Shown in pieces: positions 33,405 through 41,221 of a DNA stretch of 48,935 bases (within the stretch, counting starts at the first letter, position 1; each line of letters starts with the position of its first letter). Made by a program: the position numbers and the translations under genes. Below the pieces are notes generated by a model. The model worked only from the letters and a program-made list of their open reading frames with translations. It ran no database searches and was not told where the DNA came from. The DNA lies in assembly GCA_934339005.1 (NCBI GenBank), contig CAKRHR010000020.1, positions 1-48,935 on the forward strand, given 5' to 3'. The stretch comes from an uncultured Catenibacillus sp. GTDB lineage: Bacteria > Bacillota > Clostridia > Lachnospirales > Lachnospiraceae.

Positions 33405-34678
33405 AATGCTTCCTCCGATGTCTTAAATAATTCGCTCAAAAGGCATTTATTGACTTCACCTGATATCACATCAATATACTCTGCCTGTGCCTCATCGACT
33501 AAATGCCAGATTTTTAAGATTTGGTGTCGCTTACAATATTCCATATAATCAATAATAGATTTGCCTTCTTCCATACACACCATTGAAGTACAATGCTTTG
33601 AGGCATGCATCTGTTTTGACAATGCAATGGCTTCTTTAATCATGTTCTGCGGATATAAAATCATCGTTGTGACTGCTTTTAATGGAATCTCAATTTTTTG
33701 TCTGGAAAGCGCCATCATCAACTGGTCAATAACTACCGCAAAGCCCACACTGGCTGCATCCTTGCCAAACTGTCCAATCAGACTGTCGTAACGACCACCA
33801 TTCACAACCGCATCGCCTGTACCATAAGTATATCCTTTAAAAATAATACCTGTATAGTAATTATATTCTGTCAGCATACCAAGATCAATCGTAACATATT
33901 TCTGAAGACCGTAAGTGCCAAGCAATTCATACACTGCGGATAATCTGTCCAGTGCTGCAATGGCTTCCGGATTATCTGTCATGGCTCTGGCTTCATTAAT
34001 AATATCCACACTGCCAAACCACTGCGGCAGTCGGGATAAAATCTGTTTTAAATTGTCCTCGATGTCCATCGTATCTACTAAATCTTCAATACCAAAATAG
34101 TTTTTATTTTCAATTAACACGCGCAGCTTTTCTTCAGTTTCATCATCAAAACCAGCCTGACGAACAAGGGATTTAAAGAAGCTGACATGTCCGATATCTA
34201 CCTGAAAATCCTGAAGTCCAGATGCTTTTAAAAGTTCAATAGCCAGTGCGATCATCTCTGCATCTGCTGCCACACCATCATTTCCGATAAATTCAGCACC
34301 AAGCTGCGTAATCTCTCGCATACGTCCCTGATAGCTTGAATTATTCTTAAATGTATTGCCCGTGTAAGAAAATCGCATCGGAATATCTTCTTCACCATAA
34401 TACTTTGCCACTGCTCTTGCAATTGACGGTGTAATATCCGGTCGAAGCACTAATGTATGTCCATCTCTGTCTGTAAATTTAAACATCTCTGTGGATTTGA
34501 CTGTACCACGTTCTGTATTAAAAATATCAAAAAATTCAATCGTTGGTGTCTGGATTTCTTCATAACCATATAATCTGAGCAACGCTCTCAACCGTTTTTC
34601 CAGAGTATGCTTCTTCGCACACTCTACATTATAAATATCTCTGACACCCTCCGGTGTATGTAATAAACTCATTTTCAT
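33401..34678 (-). CDS. hisZ: ATP phosphoribosyltransferase regulatory subunit HisZ
   Basis: A HisRS paralogue that binds short HisG and confers histidine feedback control. The 425 residues resemble the HisRS catalytic core (TPEGVRDIYNVE, EEIQTPTIEFFD, FKFTDRDGHTLVLRPDITPSIAR, YYTGIIFKGYTYG, GGRYDSLIGQFG) but no typical anticodon-binding domain is evident; a shorter C-terminal part follows. First gene of the his operon. GGAG eight bases before the first ATG decides the start over the ATG two codons later. It is unlikely to be a true HisRS given operon and C-terminus. Confidence 0.93.
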   Translation of the reverse strand: MKMSLLHTPEGVRDIYNVECAKKHTLEKRLRALLRLYGYEEIQTPTIEFFDIFNTERGTVKSTEMFKFTDRDGHTLVLRPDITPSIARAVAKYYGEEDIPMRFSYTGNTFKNNSSYQGRMREITQLGAEFIGNDGVAADAEMIALAIELLKASGLQDFQVDIGHVSFFKSLVRQAGFDDETEEKLRVLIENKNYFGIEDLVDTMDIEDNLKQILSRLPQWFGSVDIINEARAMTDNPEAIAALDRLSAVYELLGTYGLQKYVTIDLGMLTEYNYYTGIIFKGYTYGTGDAVVNGGRYDSLIGQFGKDAASVGFAVVIDQLMMALSRQKIEIPLKAVTTMILYPQNMIKEAIALSKQMHASKHCTSMVCMEEGKSIIDYMEYCKRHQILKIWHLVDEAQAEYIDVISGEVNKCLLSELFKTSEEAL

Positions 34679-34701
34679 GTCAACTACTCCAATTCAGCCA
34701 T

Positions 34702-34723
34702 GCACTTTAGTTCGCTAATGTGC
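34702..34723 (-). promoter_or_regulatory. leader hairpin of the his operon
   Basis: GCACATTAG-CGAA-CTAAAGTGC forms a 9-bp stem with one A-A mismatch, between the transcription start and the ribosome binding site. The leader, about 60 nt, is too short for a T-box. Confidence 0.4.
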
Positions 34724-34744
34724 TAATTTGTTAATGTAATGTGT

Positions 34745-34773
34745 ATTATATATGAGATATACATGTTTGTCAA
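34745..34773 (-). promoter_or_regulatory. consensus promoter of the his operon
   Basis: TTGACA, 17 bp, TATAAT: exact consensus upstream of hisZ. Confidence 0.9.
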
Positions 34774-34897
34774 CCTCTAAATCTGTCTTCATTTATTATA
34801 AACTTAATTGTGGGTAATGTACAGACTATGGATAACACAATATTGCACACAAAATTTTCTGACACAAACTGATTTCACAAATTGGATGTCTGATTTT

Positions 34898-34916
34898 GTA
34901 TATTTTAACAATATAC
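34898..34916. promoter_or_regulatory. palindrome in the his/DUF2798 divergent region
   Basis: GTATATT-N5-AATATAC, perfect 7-bp arms, lies about 45 bp upstream of the plus-strand promoter. The rest of the AT-rich stretch 34775-34960 shows nothing else I can support. Confidence 0.3.
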
Positions 34917-34961
34917 AGGTTGCTATATATTCATGCAAATCGCTGATTTTTAAAAAAACAC

Positions 34962-34990
34962 TTACATCGTTCCACATTACACATTATAAT
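34962..34990 (+). promoter_or_regulatory. promoter of the DUF2798-like gene
   Basis: TTACAT, 17 bp, TATAAT. The start at about 34997 gives a leader of about 110 nt. Confidence 0.65.
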
Positions 34991-35012
34991 AAAATCATAA
35001 AATATATCAAAC

Positions 35013-35093
35013 GCAGTGAGATGCACACAGGCAGTGGAGTCGCAACGAGTTTTCTTAATATGCTCTTTTCGACCTCACTGCCTGTATTTTTTT
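35013..35093 (+). promoter_or_regulatory. attenuator-like leader with competing hairpin arms
   Basis: The terminator stem ACAGGCAGTG/CACTGCCTGT (35027-35036 with 35076-35085), extended inward by AGTCG/CGACC-type pairs, is followed by seven T residues that abut the AAGGAGG of the gene. An earlier GCAGTGAG (35013-35020) is a perfect 8-nt complement of CTCACTGC in the same 3' arm, giving an alternative pairing. A 24-codon reading frame (ATG at 35021, TAA overlapping AAGGAGG) runs through it, though without a convincing ribosome binding site. Confidence 0.65.
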
Positions 35094-35108
35094 AAGGAGG
35101 ATTTAAAT

Positions 35109-35579
35109 ATGCCAAAAAATTTAAAGCAAGAGATTATTTACACGTTTATGATGGTGATTGTCATGGTTTACGGAATGATATGCTATAATATCGCATTATC
35201 ATCTGGTGGCATGCAGAATTTTGTATTTACTGCTGCTTTAAGTGAACTCCCAATTATGGGCATTGCCGCTTTTTTACTTGACTTTTTCATTGTTGGACAT
35301 TTTGCCAAACACCAGACCTTCAAAATGTTTGTTCCTGAAAAAAGCCCTATGATTTTTATCATTCTCTCAATTTCAATTTTATCAATATGCCTGATGTGTC
35401 CACTTATGAGCTTTATTGCCACCGTGCTTTTTAAAGTCGGCTTTTGTGCTGATACAATTTCAACATGGCTTCAGACAACTGTAATCAATTTTCCAATGGC
35501 ATTTTTCTGGCAGCTTGTTATTGCCGGACCATTGATCCGTTTTATCTTCGGAAAGTTATTTCCTGAAAGTAAAAAATAA
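35109..35579 (+). CDS. DUF2798-like four-span membrane protein
   Basis: A 156-residue integral membrane protein with four predicted spans (about 9-30, 39-61, 79-104 and 121-145), laid out as two similar halves: YTFMMVIVMVYGMICYNIAL and FIILSISILSICLMCPLMSFIATV each open a two-span unit. This resembles DUF2798 proteins, whose function is unknown. AAGGAGG lies eight bases before the ATG; the frame stays open upstream but that part overlaps a terminator hairpin. It is a solitary plus-strand gene with its own promoter and attenuator-like leader, which suggests conditional expression. Confidence 0.75.
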   Translation: MPKNLKQEIIYTFMMVIVMVYGMICYNIALSSGGMQNFVFTAALSELPIMGIAAFLLDFFIVGHFAKHQTFKMFVPEKSPMIFIILSISILSICLMCPLMSFIATVLFKVGFCADTISTWLQTTVINFPMAFFWQLVIAGPLIRFIFGKLFPESKK

Positions 35580-35619
35580 TCTCATACTTATTTTATAAAT
35601 GTAAGTATCAAGAACCTAA

Positions 35620-35645
35620 ATTGCGATTCATACGTGAATTGCAAT
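35620..35645. terminator. hairpin between convergent DUF2798-like gene and recU
   Basis: ATTGCGATTCA-TACG-TGAATTGCAAT, an 11-bp stem with a 4-nt loop; a second small repeat, ATACTTA/TAAGTAT, lies just before it (35584-35608). No long T-run on either side. Confidence 0.45.
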
Positions 35646-35662
35646 AAATATGCTTATAGATT

Positions 35663-36199
35663 TTACTTTTCTCCCCGCAAATTCAAATCCGTCTGAATTG
35701 CCTCAAGGTAATGCAGGTAAACACCGTTTTCTTTGATTTCAAATTCGGGTTCCATGTCTTCGATAGTAAAGCTTTTTCGTTTGCCGGTTTTGGAACGATT
35801 CCAGAATGATACCAGTTTTTCAAAGCGCAGGTAAAAGTACCTGTTTGCGGTCGTAAAATGTATCACGAGAAATGCAATGCCACCCTGTCGTTCAAAATCC
35901 TCCATGAATACAATCTGGTGTTCGTGGATGTTTTGAATCGGGAAGGTGTTGCTTTGACATTCTTTGGCATCAAAGCAGACCGGGATACCCTGCACGGCAC
36001 CGATATAGTCCACGGTGGAACGCTGTTCAAAATAGGCCAGAGTAATCTGGTGTTTGGTGTGGTCAATCTGGATTGGTTTAATCGGGGTCGGGATTTTTTG
36101 AATCAATGCCAGTTTTTGCGTTCTGTATTTTTCATTTGTCATATTAATCAGGTCTTCCAGGGTTGACCCCCGAAGACCTCTTGAATTCCATGTTGCCAT
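35663..36199 (-). CDS. recU: Holliday junction resolvase RecU
   Basis: A 178-residue PD-(D/E)XK nuclease resolving recombination intermediates and segregating chromosomes in Firmicutes. Motifs: NSRGLRGSTLEDLINMTNE at the start, STVDYIGAVQGIPVCFDAKEC with catalytic Asp, Glu/Lys residues, and GIAFLVIHF. RecU is often paired with a penicillin-binding protein gene; here it ends a run of RNA-modifying genes, 9 bp after an RluA-family synthase. AAGGA precedes the ATG. Confidence 0.93.
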   Translation of the reverse strand: MATWNSRGLRGSTLEDLINMTNEKYRTQKLALIQKIPTPIKPIQIDHTKHQITLAYFEQRSTVDYIGAVQGIPVCFDAKECQSNTFPIQNIHEHQIVFMEDFERQGGIAFLVIHFTTANRYFYLRFEKLVSFWNRSKTGKRKSFTIEDMEPEFEIKENGVYLHYLEAIQTDLNLRGEK

Positions 36200-36208
36200 A
36201 TTTTTTCC

Positions 36209-37237
36209 TTATAACTTCAGTTTTTCTCCATCTAGAATTTTCACAAATAATTCCGGCAGGGGTGCCTCAAAGCATTTACCTGCAATTGGAGCAAGCACCT
36301 GATTTTGTTGCTCGGTATTCTCAGTGACAGGCTGCAAACTACAACCATTTTCTCTCACCACGTCCTCCGGCACAACCAACTGCCATGAATGAAGCAACTG
36401 GTGTTTCAGATGATATTTTGCTCTGTAGGCTTCATTCACTGCCCTGTCACCATATTTATAATCACCGATAACCGGGTGTCCGATGGATGCCAGGTGTGCA
36501 CGTATCTGGTGGGTTCGGCCGGTAATCAGTTCGATTTTTAAAAGCGTATTTTTGCCGTTATTATCCAGAGGCTCATAGGCTGTTTCAATGTGGTCTGAAC
36601 CTTCGGTTTTCTGTGTTGTGACTGTTACTTTATTCGTGCGTTCATCCTTGCTCAAATAACCTTTGATGTGGGATTTTTCAGTAATGACGCCCTCCACGAT
36701 ACACAGATAATATTTTGAAAATAATCGTTCTTTAAATGCCATGGATAAAGTCTGTAACCCTGCCAGTGTCTTGCCGCCGGTCACAAGTCCGCTTGTATTT
36801 CTGTCCAGACGATTTGTCACTGACGGCTTAAAACTTGCAAGCTGTGCCTCTGTAATATCACCCTTTTGAAGCAACCATGTAATCATCTGTTCATTTAAAG
36901 ACTCATCGTCATCCTCTGCTTTCTGTGACAAAATCCCTACCGGTTTATTCATCACAATCACATCTTTATTTTCAAAAATCACCTCTGGCAACACCTTTGT
37001 GCGTTTAAATGCCACCTGTTTTGTAAACTTGGCAATAGTATCATCGGCAAGCCACAGTGTAATCTCATCCCCGATTTTGGTTTTTTCGGTACCATCAGCC
37101 TTTTTGCCGTTTAATGTGATATTTTTCTTGCGCAGCATCTTATAAATAAAATTCATCGGTGCCTCGCTTAAATATTTTTCAAGGACTTTGCTCAGCCGCT
37201 GTCCGGCCTCATTCTGCCCTACAATTCGTTTCTGCAT
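36209..37237 (-). CDS. RluA-family pseudouridine synthase (RluC/RluD-like)
   Basis: 342 residues: N-terminal S4 domain (RLSKVLEKYLSEAPMNFIYKMLRKKNITLNGKK in part) and RluA-type catalytic domain with TNRLDRNTSGLVTGGKTL, nucleophile Asp145, plus GRTHQIRAHLASIGHPVIGDYKYG. Most relatives have HRLDR; here Asn replaces that His and DRNTSG replaces DRDTSG. The target, 23S rRNA in RluC and RluD, cannot be fixed by eye. Short gap of 9 bp to recU. GGCGGAG precedes the ATG. Confidence 0.92.
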   Translation of the reverse strand: MQKRIVGQNEAGQRLSKVLEKYLSEAPMNFIYKMLRKKNITLNGKKADGTEKTKIGDEITLWLADDTIAKFTKQVAFKRTKVLPEVIFENKDVIVMNKPVGILSQKAEDDDESLNEQMITWLLQKGDITEAQLASFKPSVTNRLDRNTSGLVTGGKTLAGLQTLSMAFKERLFSKYYLCIVEGVITEKSHIKGYLSKDERTNKVTVTTQKTEGSDHIETAYEPLDNNGKNTLLKIELITGRTHQIRAHLASIGHPVIGDYKYGDRAVNEAYRAKYHLKHQLLHSWQLVVPEDVVRENGCSLQPVTENTEQQNQVLAPIAGKCFEAPLPELFVKILDGEKLKL

Positions 37238-37266
37238 AAAATCTCCGCCTGTTGTTTATATTATCT

Positions 37267-37845
37267 TTACAGTGCTGCACTGAACAACTGCTGCTCCAAT
37301 GCCTTTGTTTTCTTAGCTTCCAAATCCGGGCCTTCAGACATTTTTTCCACTGCTGCCAGAAATTTTTCTTCATTATCATAGACCTGTGCCTTTGTTGTCA
37401 GCCCCTGTGATGCAAGCATCTCTGTCAGATAATTTCTGACCTCCGTCAGGCTCTTTTTCTGTTTTGGCATATATGCATAAAAATTATCATTGTAATTGAC
37501 AACGACAGATAATGTCATTGCGCCTTCGTATTTTGTTACAACAATATCTGAATACACCTTTGCTGACTTTTCCTTCATCAATGCCACAACTTCATCATAA
37601 AGCTTTCTTGGCTGTGTATGATAAGGTATCATTACAATGGAAGCCACCCAGGCTTTTGCCCCCGGAAGCACAAGCAAAATCGCCACCAGTGTCACATAAT
37701 TTTTATTTGTTTTAAAAATCACAAGTCCTGTAATATAAAGCAGCAAAACAATCGCAATCCAGATGCCTGAGATCAAACCTTTAAATCGTTTATAATCTCT
37801 GATATAACCGTAGCTGCCTTTAACGGGTCTTTTAGGTATCATCAT
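37267..37845 (-). CDS. two-span membrane protein, unknown function
   Basis: Not recognised. 192 residues: a short basic Tyr-rich start (KRPVKGSYGYIRDYKRFK), two adjacent membrane segments (about 25-45 and 49-70), and a cytoplasmic alpha/beta region of about 110 residues with SDIVVTKYEGAMTLSVVVNYNDNFYAYMPKQKKS in part. The C-terminus is helical and charged. The ATG overlaps the ygiQ-type stop codon by 4 bp, and the RluA-family gene follows 29 bp later, so it is firmly in this operon. No catalytic motif seen. Confidence 0.8.
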   Translation of the reverse strand: MMIPKRPVKGSYGYIRDYKRFKGLISGIWIAIVLLLYITGLVIFKTNKNYVTLVAILLVLPGAKAWVASIVMIPYHTQPRKLYDEVVALMKEKSAKVYSDIVVTKYEGAMTLSVVVNYNDNFYAYMPKQKKSLTEVRNYLTEMLASQGLTTKAQVYDNEEKFLAAVEKMSEGPDLEAKKTKALEQQLFSAAL

Positions 37846-39749
37846 TTCTTCCCTGCTTTCTTTTTGTGCACGTTTCGAATCGTCTTTTTCTTAGAATGCT
37901 GTCCCTGACCATTCTGCTTTTGTGGCTGTGGCTTGAATCTGTCTTTATCCTTGTACATCGGACGAACCAGACATTTCTTATCATAACCAATCAAATCTGT
38001 TCTGCCTGCTTTTTCAAGAGCCTGCACCACAAGTTCATAGTTTTTCGGATTTCTGTACTGAATCAGGGCACGCTGCATAGCCTTTTCTTTCGGATCTTTT
38101 GGCACATACACTTTTTCCATTGTTCTTGGGTCGTAACCTGTATAATACATACATGTGGAGAGTGTTGACGGCGTTGGATAAAAGTCCTGTACCTGCTCAG
38201 GCATGTAGCCCAAATCACGCAGATATTCCGCCAGCGCTACAGCCTCCCTCATCGTTGACCCCGGATGTGAAGACATCAGATAAGGCACAAGATACTGCTT
38301 CTTGCCAAGTTCTTCATTAATCGCTTTGTAACGTTTGACAAACTTCTGATATACACTGTTTTGCGGTTTGCCCATCCTCTGAAGTACAGGGTCTGCAATA
38401 TGCTCAGGTGCTACTTTTAACTGACCGGATACATGATATTCACACAGTTCTCTTAAAAATGTTTCATCTGCATCCGCAAGCACATAGTCAAATCGGATAC
38501 CTGAACGAATAAAGACTTTTTTAACCTTCGGCAGCGCACGCAGTTTACGCAAAAGTTCCAGATAATCCTGATGGTCTGCTTTTAAATTCGCACATGGTTT
38601 TGGGAAAAGGCATTGCTTGTTCGGGCAAACGCCCTTTGTCATCTGTTTTTCACAGGACGGATGCCTGAAATTAGCTGTCGGGCCACCGACATCATGGATA
38701 TAGCCCTTAAAATCCGGTTCCCATGTGAGTTCTTCAGCTTCCTTTAAAATGGATTCATGACTTCTCGTCTGGATAATTCTGCCCTGATGGAAAGTCAACG
38801 CGCAAAAACTGCAGCCACCAAAACATCCTCGGTTACTTACAAGACTGAACTTCACTTCTTCAATGGCAGGCACACCGCCGTCTTTATCATAAGACGGATG
38901 CCAGGTTCGCATATAATTTAAGCTGTACACTCTGTCCATTTCACTCTGTGATAATGGTTTTGATGCCGGATTCTGGACAATATACTCATGATCGCTGTAT
39001 TTTTCCACAAGACGTTTGCCGGAAAACGGATCTGTATTTGTATACTGAACATAGAAACTCTCAGCGTATTTTTTCTTGTCCTTGCTGATTTCTTCAAAGG
39101 ACGGCAGCATCTTATAATCATAGACACTGTCCAGATTTTTTGTTTTGTATACACAGCCATCCACAAATGTAACATCTTTCACATCAATACCGCTGTTTAA
39201 AGCATCTGCTACCTCAACAATCGAACGTTCGCCCATACCGTAAAGCAGCAAATCCGCACTGCTGTCCAGAAGTTCGGAACGCTTCAGACTGTCACTCCAG
39301 TAATCATAATGCGCCAGACGACGAAGACTTGCCTCGATACCGCCAATAATAATCGGCACATCCTTGTAGCTGCGGCGAATGAGATTGCCGTACACAACCA
39401 CCGCATAATCCGGACGTTTGCCATAGACACCGCCGGGTGTATAAGCATCGTTATGTCGTCTTTTTTTTGAAACGGTATAATGATTCACCATGGAATCCAT
39501 ATTGCCACCGCTCACAATAAATCCAAGACGAGGTCTGCCAAATACCCTGATACTCTCATCTTTTTTCCAGTTTGGCTGTGCAATCATGCCGACTTTATAG
39601 CCATTAGCTTCAAGCACTCGTGTAATAATCGCATGTCCAAAGGACGGATGATCCACATAGGCATCACCGGATACATAGACAAAATCCACTTCATCCCAGC
39701 CACGTTTTTCCATCTCCGCCCGCGACATCGGTAAAAAATCTTTAATCAT
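37842..39749 (-). CDS. YgiQ-family radical SAM protein
   Basis: A 635-residue uncharacterised radical SAM enzyme. An N-terminal UPF0313 region (FLPMSRAEMEKRGWDEVDFV, DHPSFGHAIITRVLE, GGIEASLRRLAHYDYW) precedes the SAM/4Fe-4S site NRGCFGGCSFCAL (Cys309, Cys313, Cys316). A second Cys group (CEKQMTKGVCPNKQCLFPKPC) may hold another cluster. The tail is Lys/Gln-rich and basic. ATG chosen with GAGGA six bases upstream; the in-frame TTG 6 bp earlier touches that site. In the RNA-modification run, so an RNA substrate is tempting but unproven. Confidence 0.92.
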   Translation of the reverse strand: MIKDFLPMSRAEMEKRGWDEVDFVYVSGDAYVDHPSFGHAIITRVLEANGYKVGMIAQPNWKKDESIRVFGRPRLGFIVSGGNMDSMVNHYTVSKKRRHNDAYTPGGVYGKRPDYAVVVYGNLIRRSYKDVPIIIGGIEASLRRLAHYDYWSDSLKRSELLDSSADLLLYGMGERSIVEVADALNSGIDVKDVTFVDGCVYKTKNLDSVYDYKMLPSFEEISKDKKKYAESFYVQYTNTDPFSGKRLVEKYSDHEYIVQNPASKPLSQSEMDRVYSLNYMRTWHPSYDKDGGVPAIEEVKFSLVSNRGCFGGCSFCALTFHQGRIIQTRSHESILKEAEELTWEPDFKGYIHDVGGPTANFRHPSCEKQMTKGVCPNKQCLFPKPCANLKADHQDYLELLRKLRALPKVKKVFIRSGIRFDYVLADADETFLRELCEYHVSGQLKVAPEHIADPVLQRMGKPQNSVYQKFVKRYKAINEELGKKQYLVPYLMSSHPGSTMREAVALAEYLRDLGYMPEQVQDFYPTPSTLSTCMYYTGYDPRTMEKVYVPKDPKEKAMQRALIQYRNPKNYELVVQALEKAGRTDLIGYDKKCLVRPMYKDKDRFKPQPQKQNGQGQHSKKKTIRNVHKKKAGKK

Positions 39750-39783
39750 ATTCAATCCTCTTACTGTTTTATATTTAGCTGGC

Positions 39784-40479
39784 TTATTTTAAATTTTTGC
39801 CGGCATTTAAACATTCATAAGTATTATTCAAAATATCATCAAAACTGCAAATAAAATAATCGGCAAGGGCACGCACCTCGTTGACATCCTCTTTGGCATA
39901 ATCTTCTTCAATAGCGCACACTTTCATGCCCGCACGCTTTCCTGCAAGAATGCCATACGGAATATCTTCAAATACAAGACATTTTTCAGGTGAAATGCCA
40001 AGGCGCCCCGCACATTCCAGATACACATCCGGGTCCGGTTTGCCTTTGTGAATATCCTCCCCGGTAATGATTTCTTTAAAAAATGGTTTAATCTCATGGC
40101 TTTGCAATACTTCTTCTGTCAAAGTTCTTGAATTACTTGTAGCAATGGCACAGGGAATATTTTTTTCTTTTAAATCCTTTAAAAATGTCAGTGTTCCCGG
40201 TTTTAACGGTACTTCTTCTTTGTATTTTTGGCGTGCCATCGCATCCCAGTCGCTGATAATCTTTTCGATGCTGTCTGTAATGCCAAACGTTTTTTGAAAA
40301 TAAATTGCGGTCTGTGTCACGCTGATACCTGCAATTTCTTCCTGCAAATTTGACGGCATTTCAATACCAAAACGCTTGAGATATTCGATATCAATATCAC
40401 GCCACATCCACATAGAATCCACTAGTGTACCATCTAAATCAAATAAAACTGCCTCAATGTTTTTCAATATCTCAGCCAT
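39784..40479 (-). CDS. HAD-superfamily hydrolase, beta-phosphoglucomutase-like
   Basis: 231 residues of HAD subfamily IA. Motif I LFDLDGTLVDS holds the nucleophile Asp and acid/base Asp; a helical cap (about 18-85) follows; motif II is AIATSNSRT, motif III lies at GKPDPDVY, and motif IV is VFEDIPYGI. Substrate (sugar phosphate or nucleotide) cannot be told. Overlaps the RsuA-family gene upstream by 8 bp; GAGGAG supports the ATG. Confidence 0.92.
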   Translation of the reverse strand: MAEILKNIEAVLFDLDGTLVDSMWMWRDIDIEYLKRFGIEMPSNLQEEIAGISVTQTAIYFQKTFGITDSIEKIISDWDAMARQKYKEEVPLKPGTLTFLKDLKEKNIPCAIATSNSRTLTEEVLQSHEIKPFFKEIITGEDIHKGKPDPDVYLECAGRLGISPEKCLVFEDIPYGILAGKRAGMKVCAIEEDYAKEDVNEVRALADYFICSFDDILNNTYECLNAGKNLK

Positions 40480-41197
40480 ATGTTTTTAACTCCTCTAATT
40501 CATCCCCTGTCAAAGTACGGTACTGTCCCGGTGCAAGTGCCTCATCCAACACTAAACTACCCATGGACAGACGTTTTAAATAGGTTACCTGCTTATCCAC
40601 CGCCTCAAACATACGCTTGACCTGATGAAATTTGCCCTCATAAATTTCAAGCTCAATTTCTGAAGTGTGCAGCGCTGTGTCCACCTTCAAAATCTTTAAA
40701 TTTGCAGGTTTGGCAACAAGCGTATCATCCACATGAAGCCCTGCTTTAAACGCTTTGACATCATCTTCTGTGACAATACCATCAATCTTTGCATAATACA
40801 CTTTACCGACATGTTTTTTCGGTGCCAGCAGCCTGTGTGCCAGTTCGCCGTCATTTGTAATCAAAAGCAGACCTTCCGTGTCCTTATCCAGACGACCCAC
40901 AGGAAATAAGTCTTTGCGTTTTTTATCTTCAATCAAATCAATGACCGTTTTATCTCGATTGTCCTCTGTTGCAGACACCACACCGGCGGGTTTATTCATC
41001 ATATAATATTCTATCGCCACATAACCAACCGTCTGACCTTTAAAGCAGACCGTATCTGCATCTGTATCAATTTTTTGTTCAGGTCCTTTGGCTTTAATGC
41101 CGCCAACTGTCACATTGCCCCGGCGGATTTCTGCTTTAACTTCACTTCTTGTGCCGCAACCCATATCCGCCAGATATTTATCTAACCTTAATTTCAT
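40472..41197 (-). CDS. RsuA-family 16S rRNA pseudouridine synthase
   Basis: 241 residues: S4 domain (LRLDKYLADMGCGTRSEVKAEIRRGNV in part) and RsuA-type catalytic domain with VGRLDKDTEGLLLITNDGELAHRLL, nucleophile Asp104, and GKFHQVKRMFEAVDKQVTYLKR. The KFHQVKRMF form is typical of RsuA, which targets U516 of 16S rRNA, rather than RluB/E/F. It is the third pseudouridine synthase in the window and lies 24 bp after the RsmF-like methyltransferase gene. Confidence 0.92.
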   Translation of the reverse strand: MKLRLDKYLADMGCGTRSEVKAEIRRGNVTVGGIKAKGPEQKIDTDADTVCFKGQTVGYVAIEYYMMNKPAGVVSATEDNRDKTVIDLIEDKKRKDLFPVGRLDKDTEGLLLITNDGELAHRLLAPKKHVGKVYYAKIDGIVTEDDVKAFKAGLHVDDTLVAKPANLKILKVDTALHTSEIELEIYEGKFHQVKRMFEAVDKQVTYLKRLSMGSLVLDEALAPGQYRTLTGDELEELKTYG

Positions 41198-41221
41198 TTA
41201 TTTTCTCCACACTTTTATTTT

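Noticed and set aside
34679..34800. T-box or histidine leader peptide before hisZ
   Set aside because: The leader is about 60 nt with one small hairpin, no terminator and no His-codon run.
34808..35095. 95-residue frame ahead of the DUF2798-like gene as a full gene
   Set aside because: AT-rich frame without a ribosome binding site that crosses the promoter and terminator; only the last 24 codons are discussed as a possible leader peptide.
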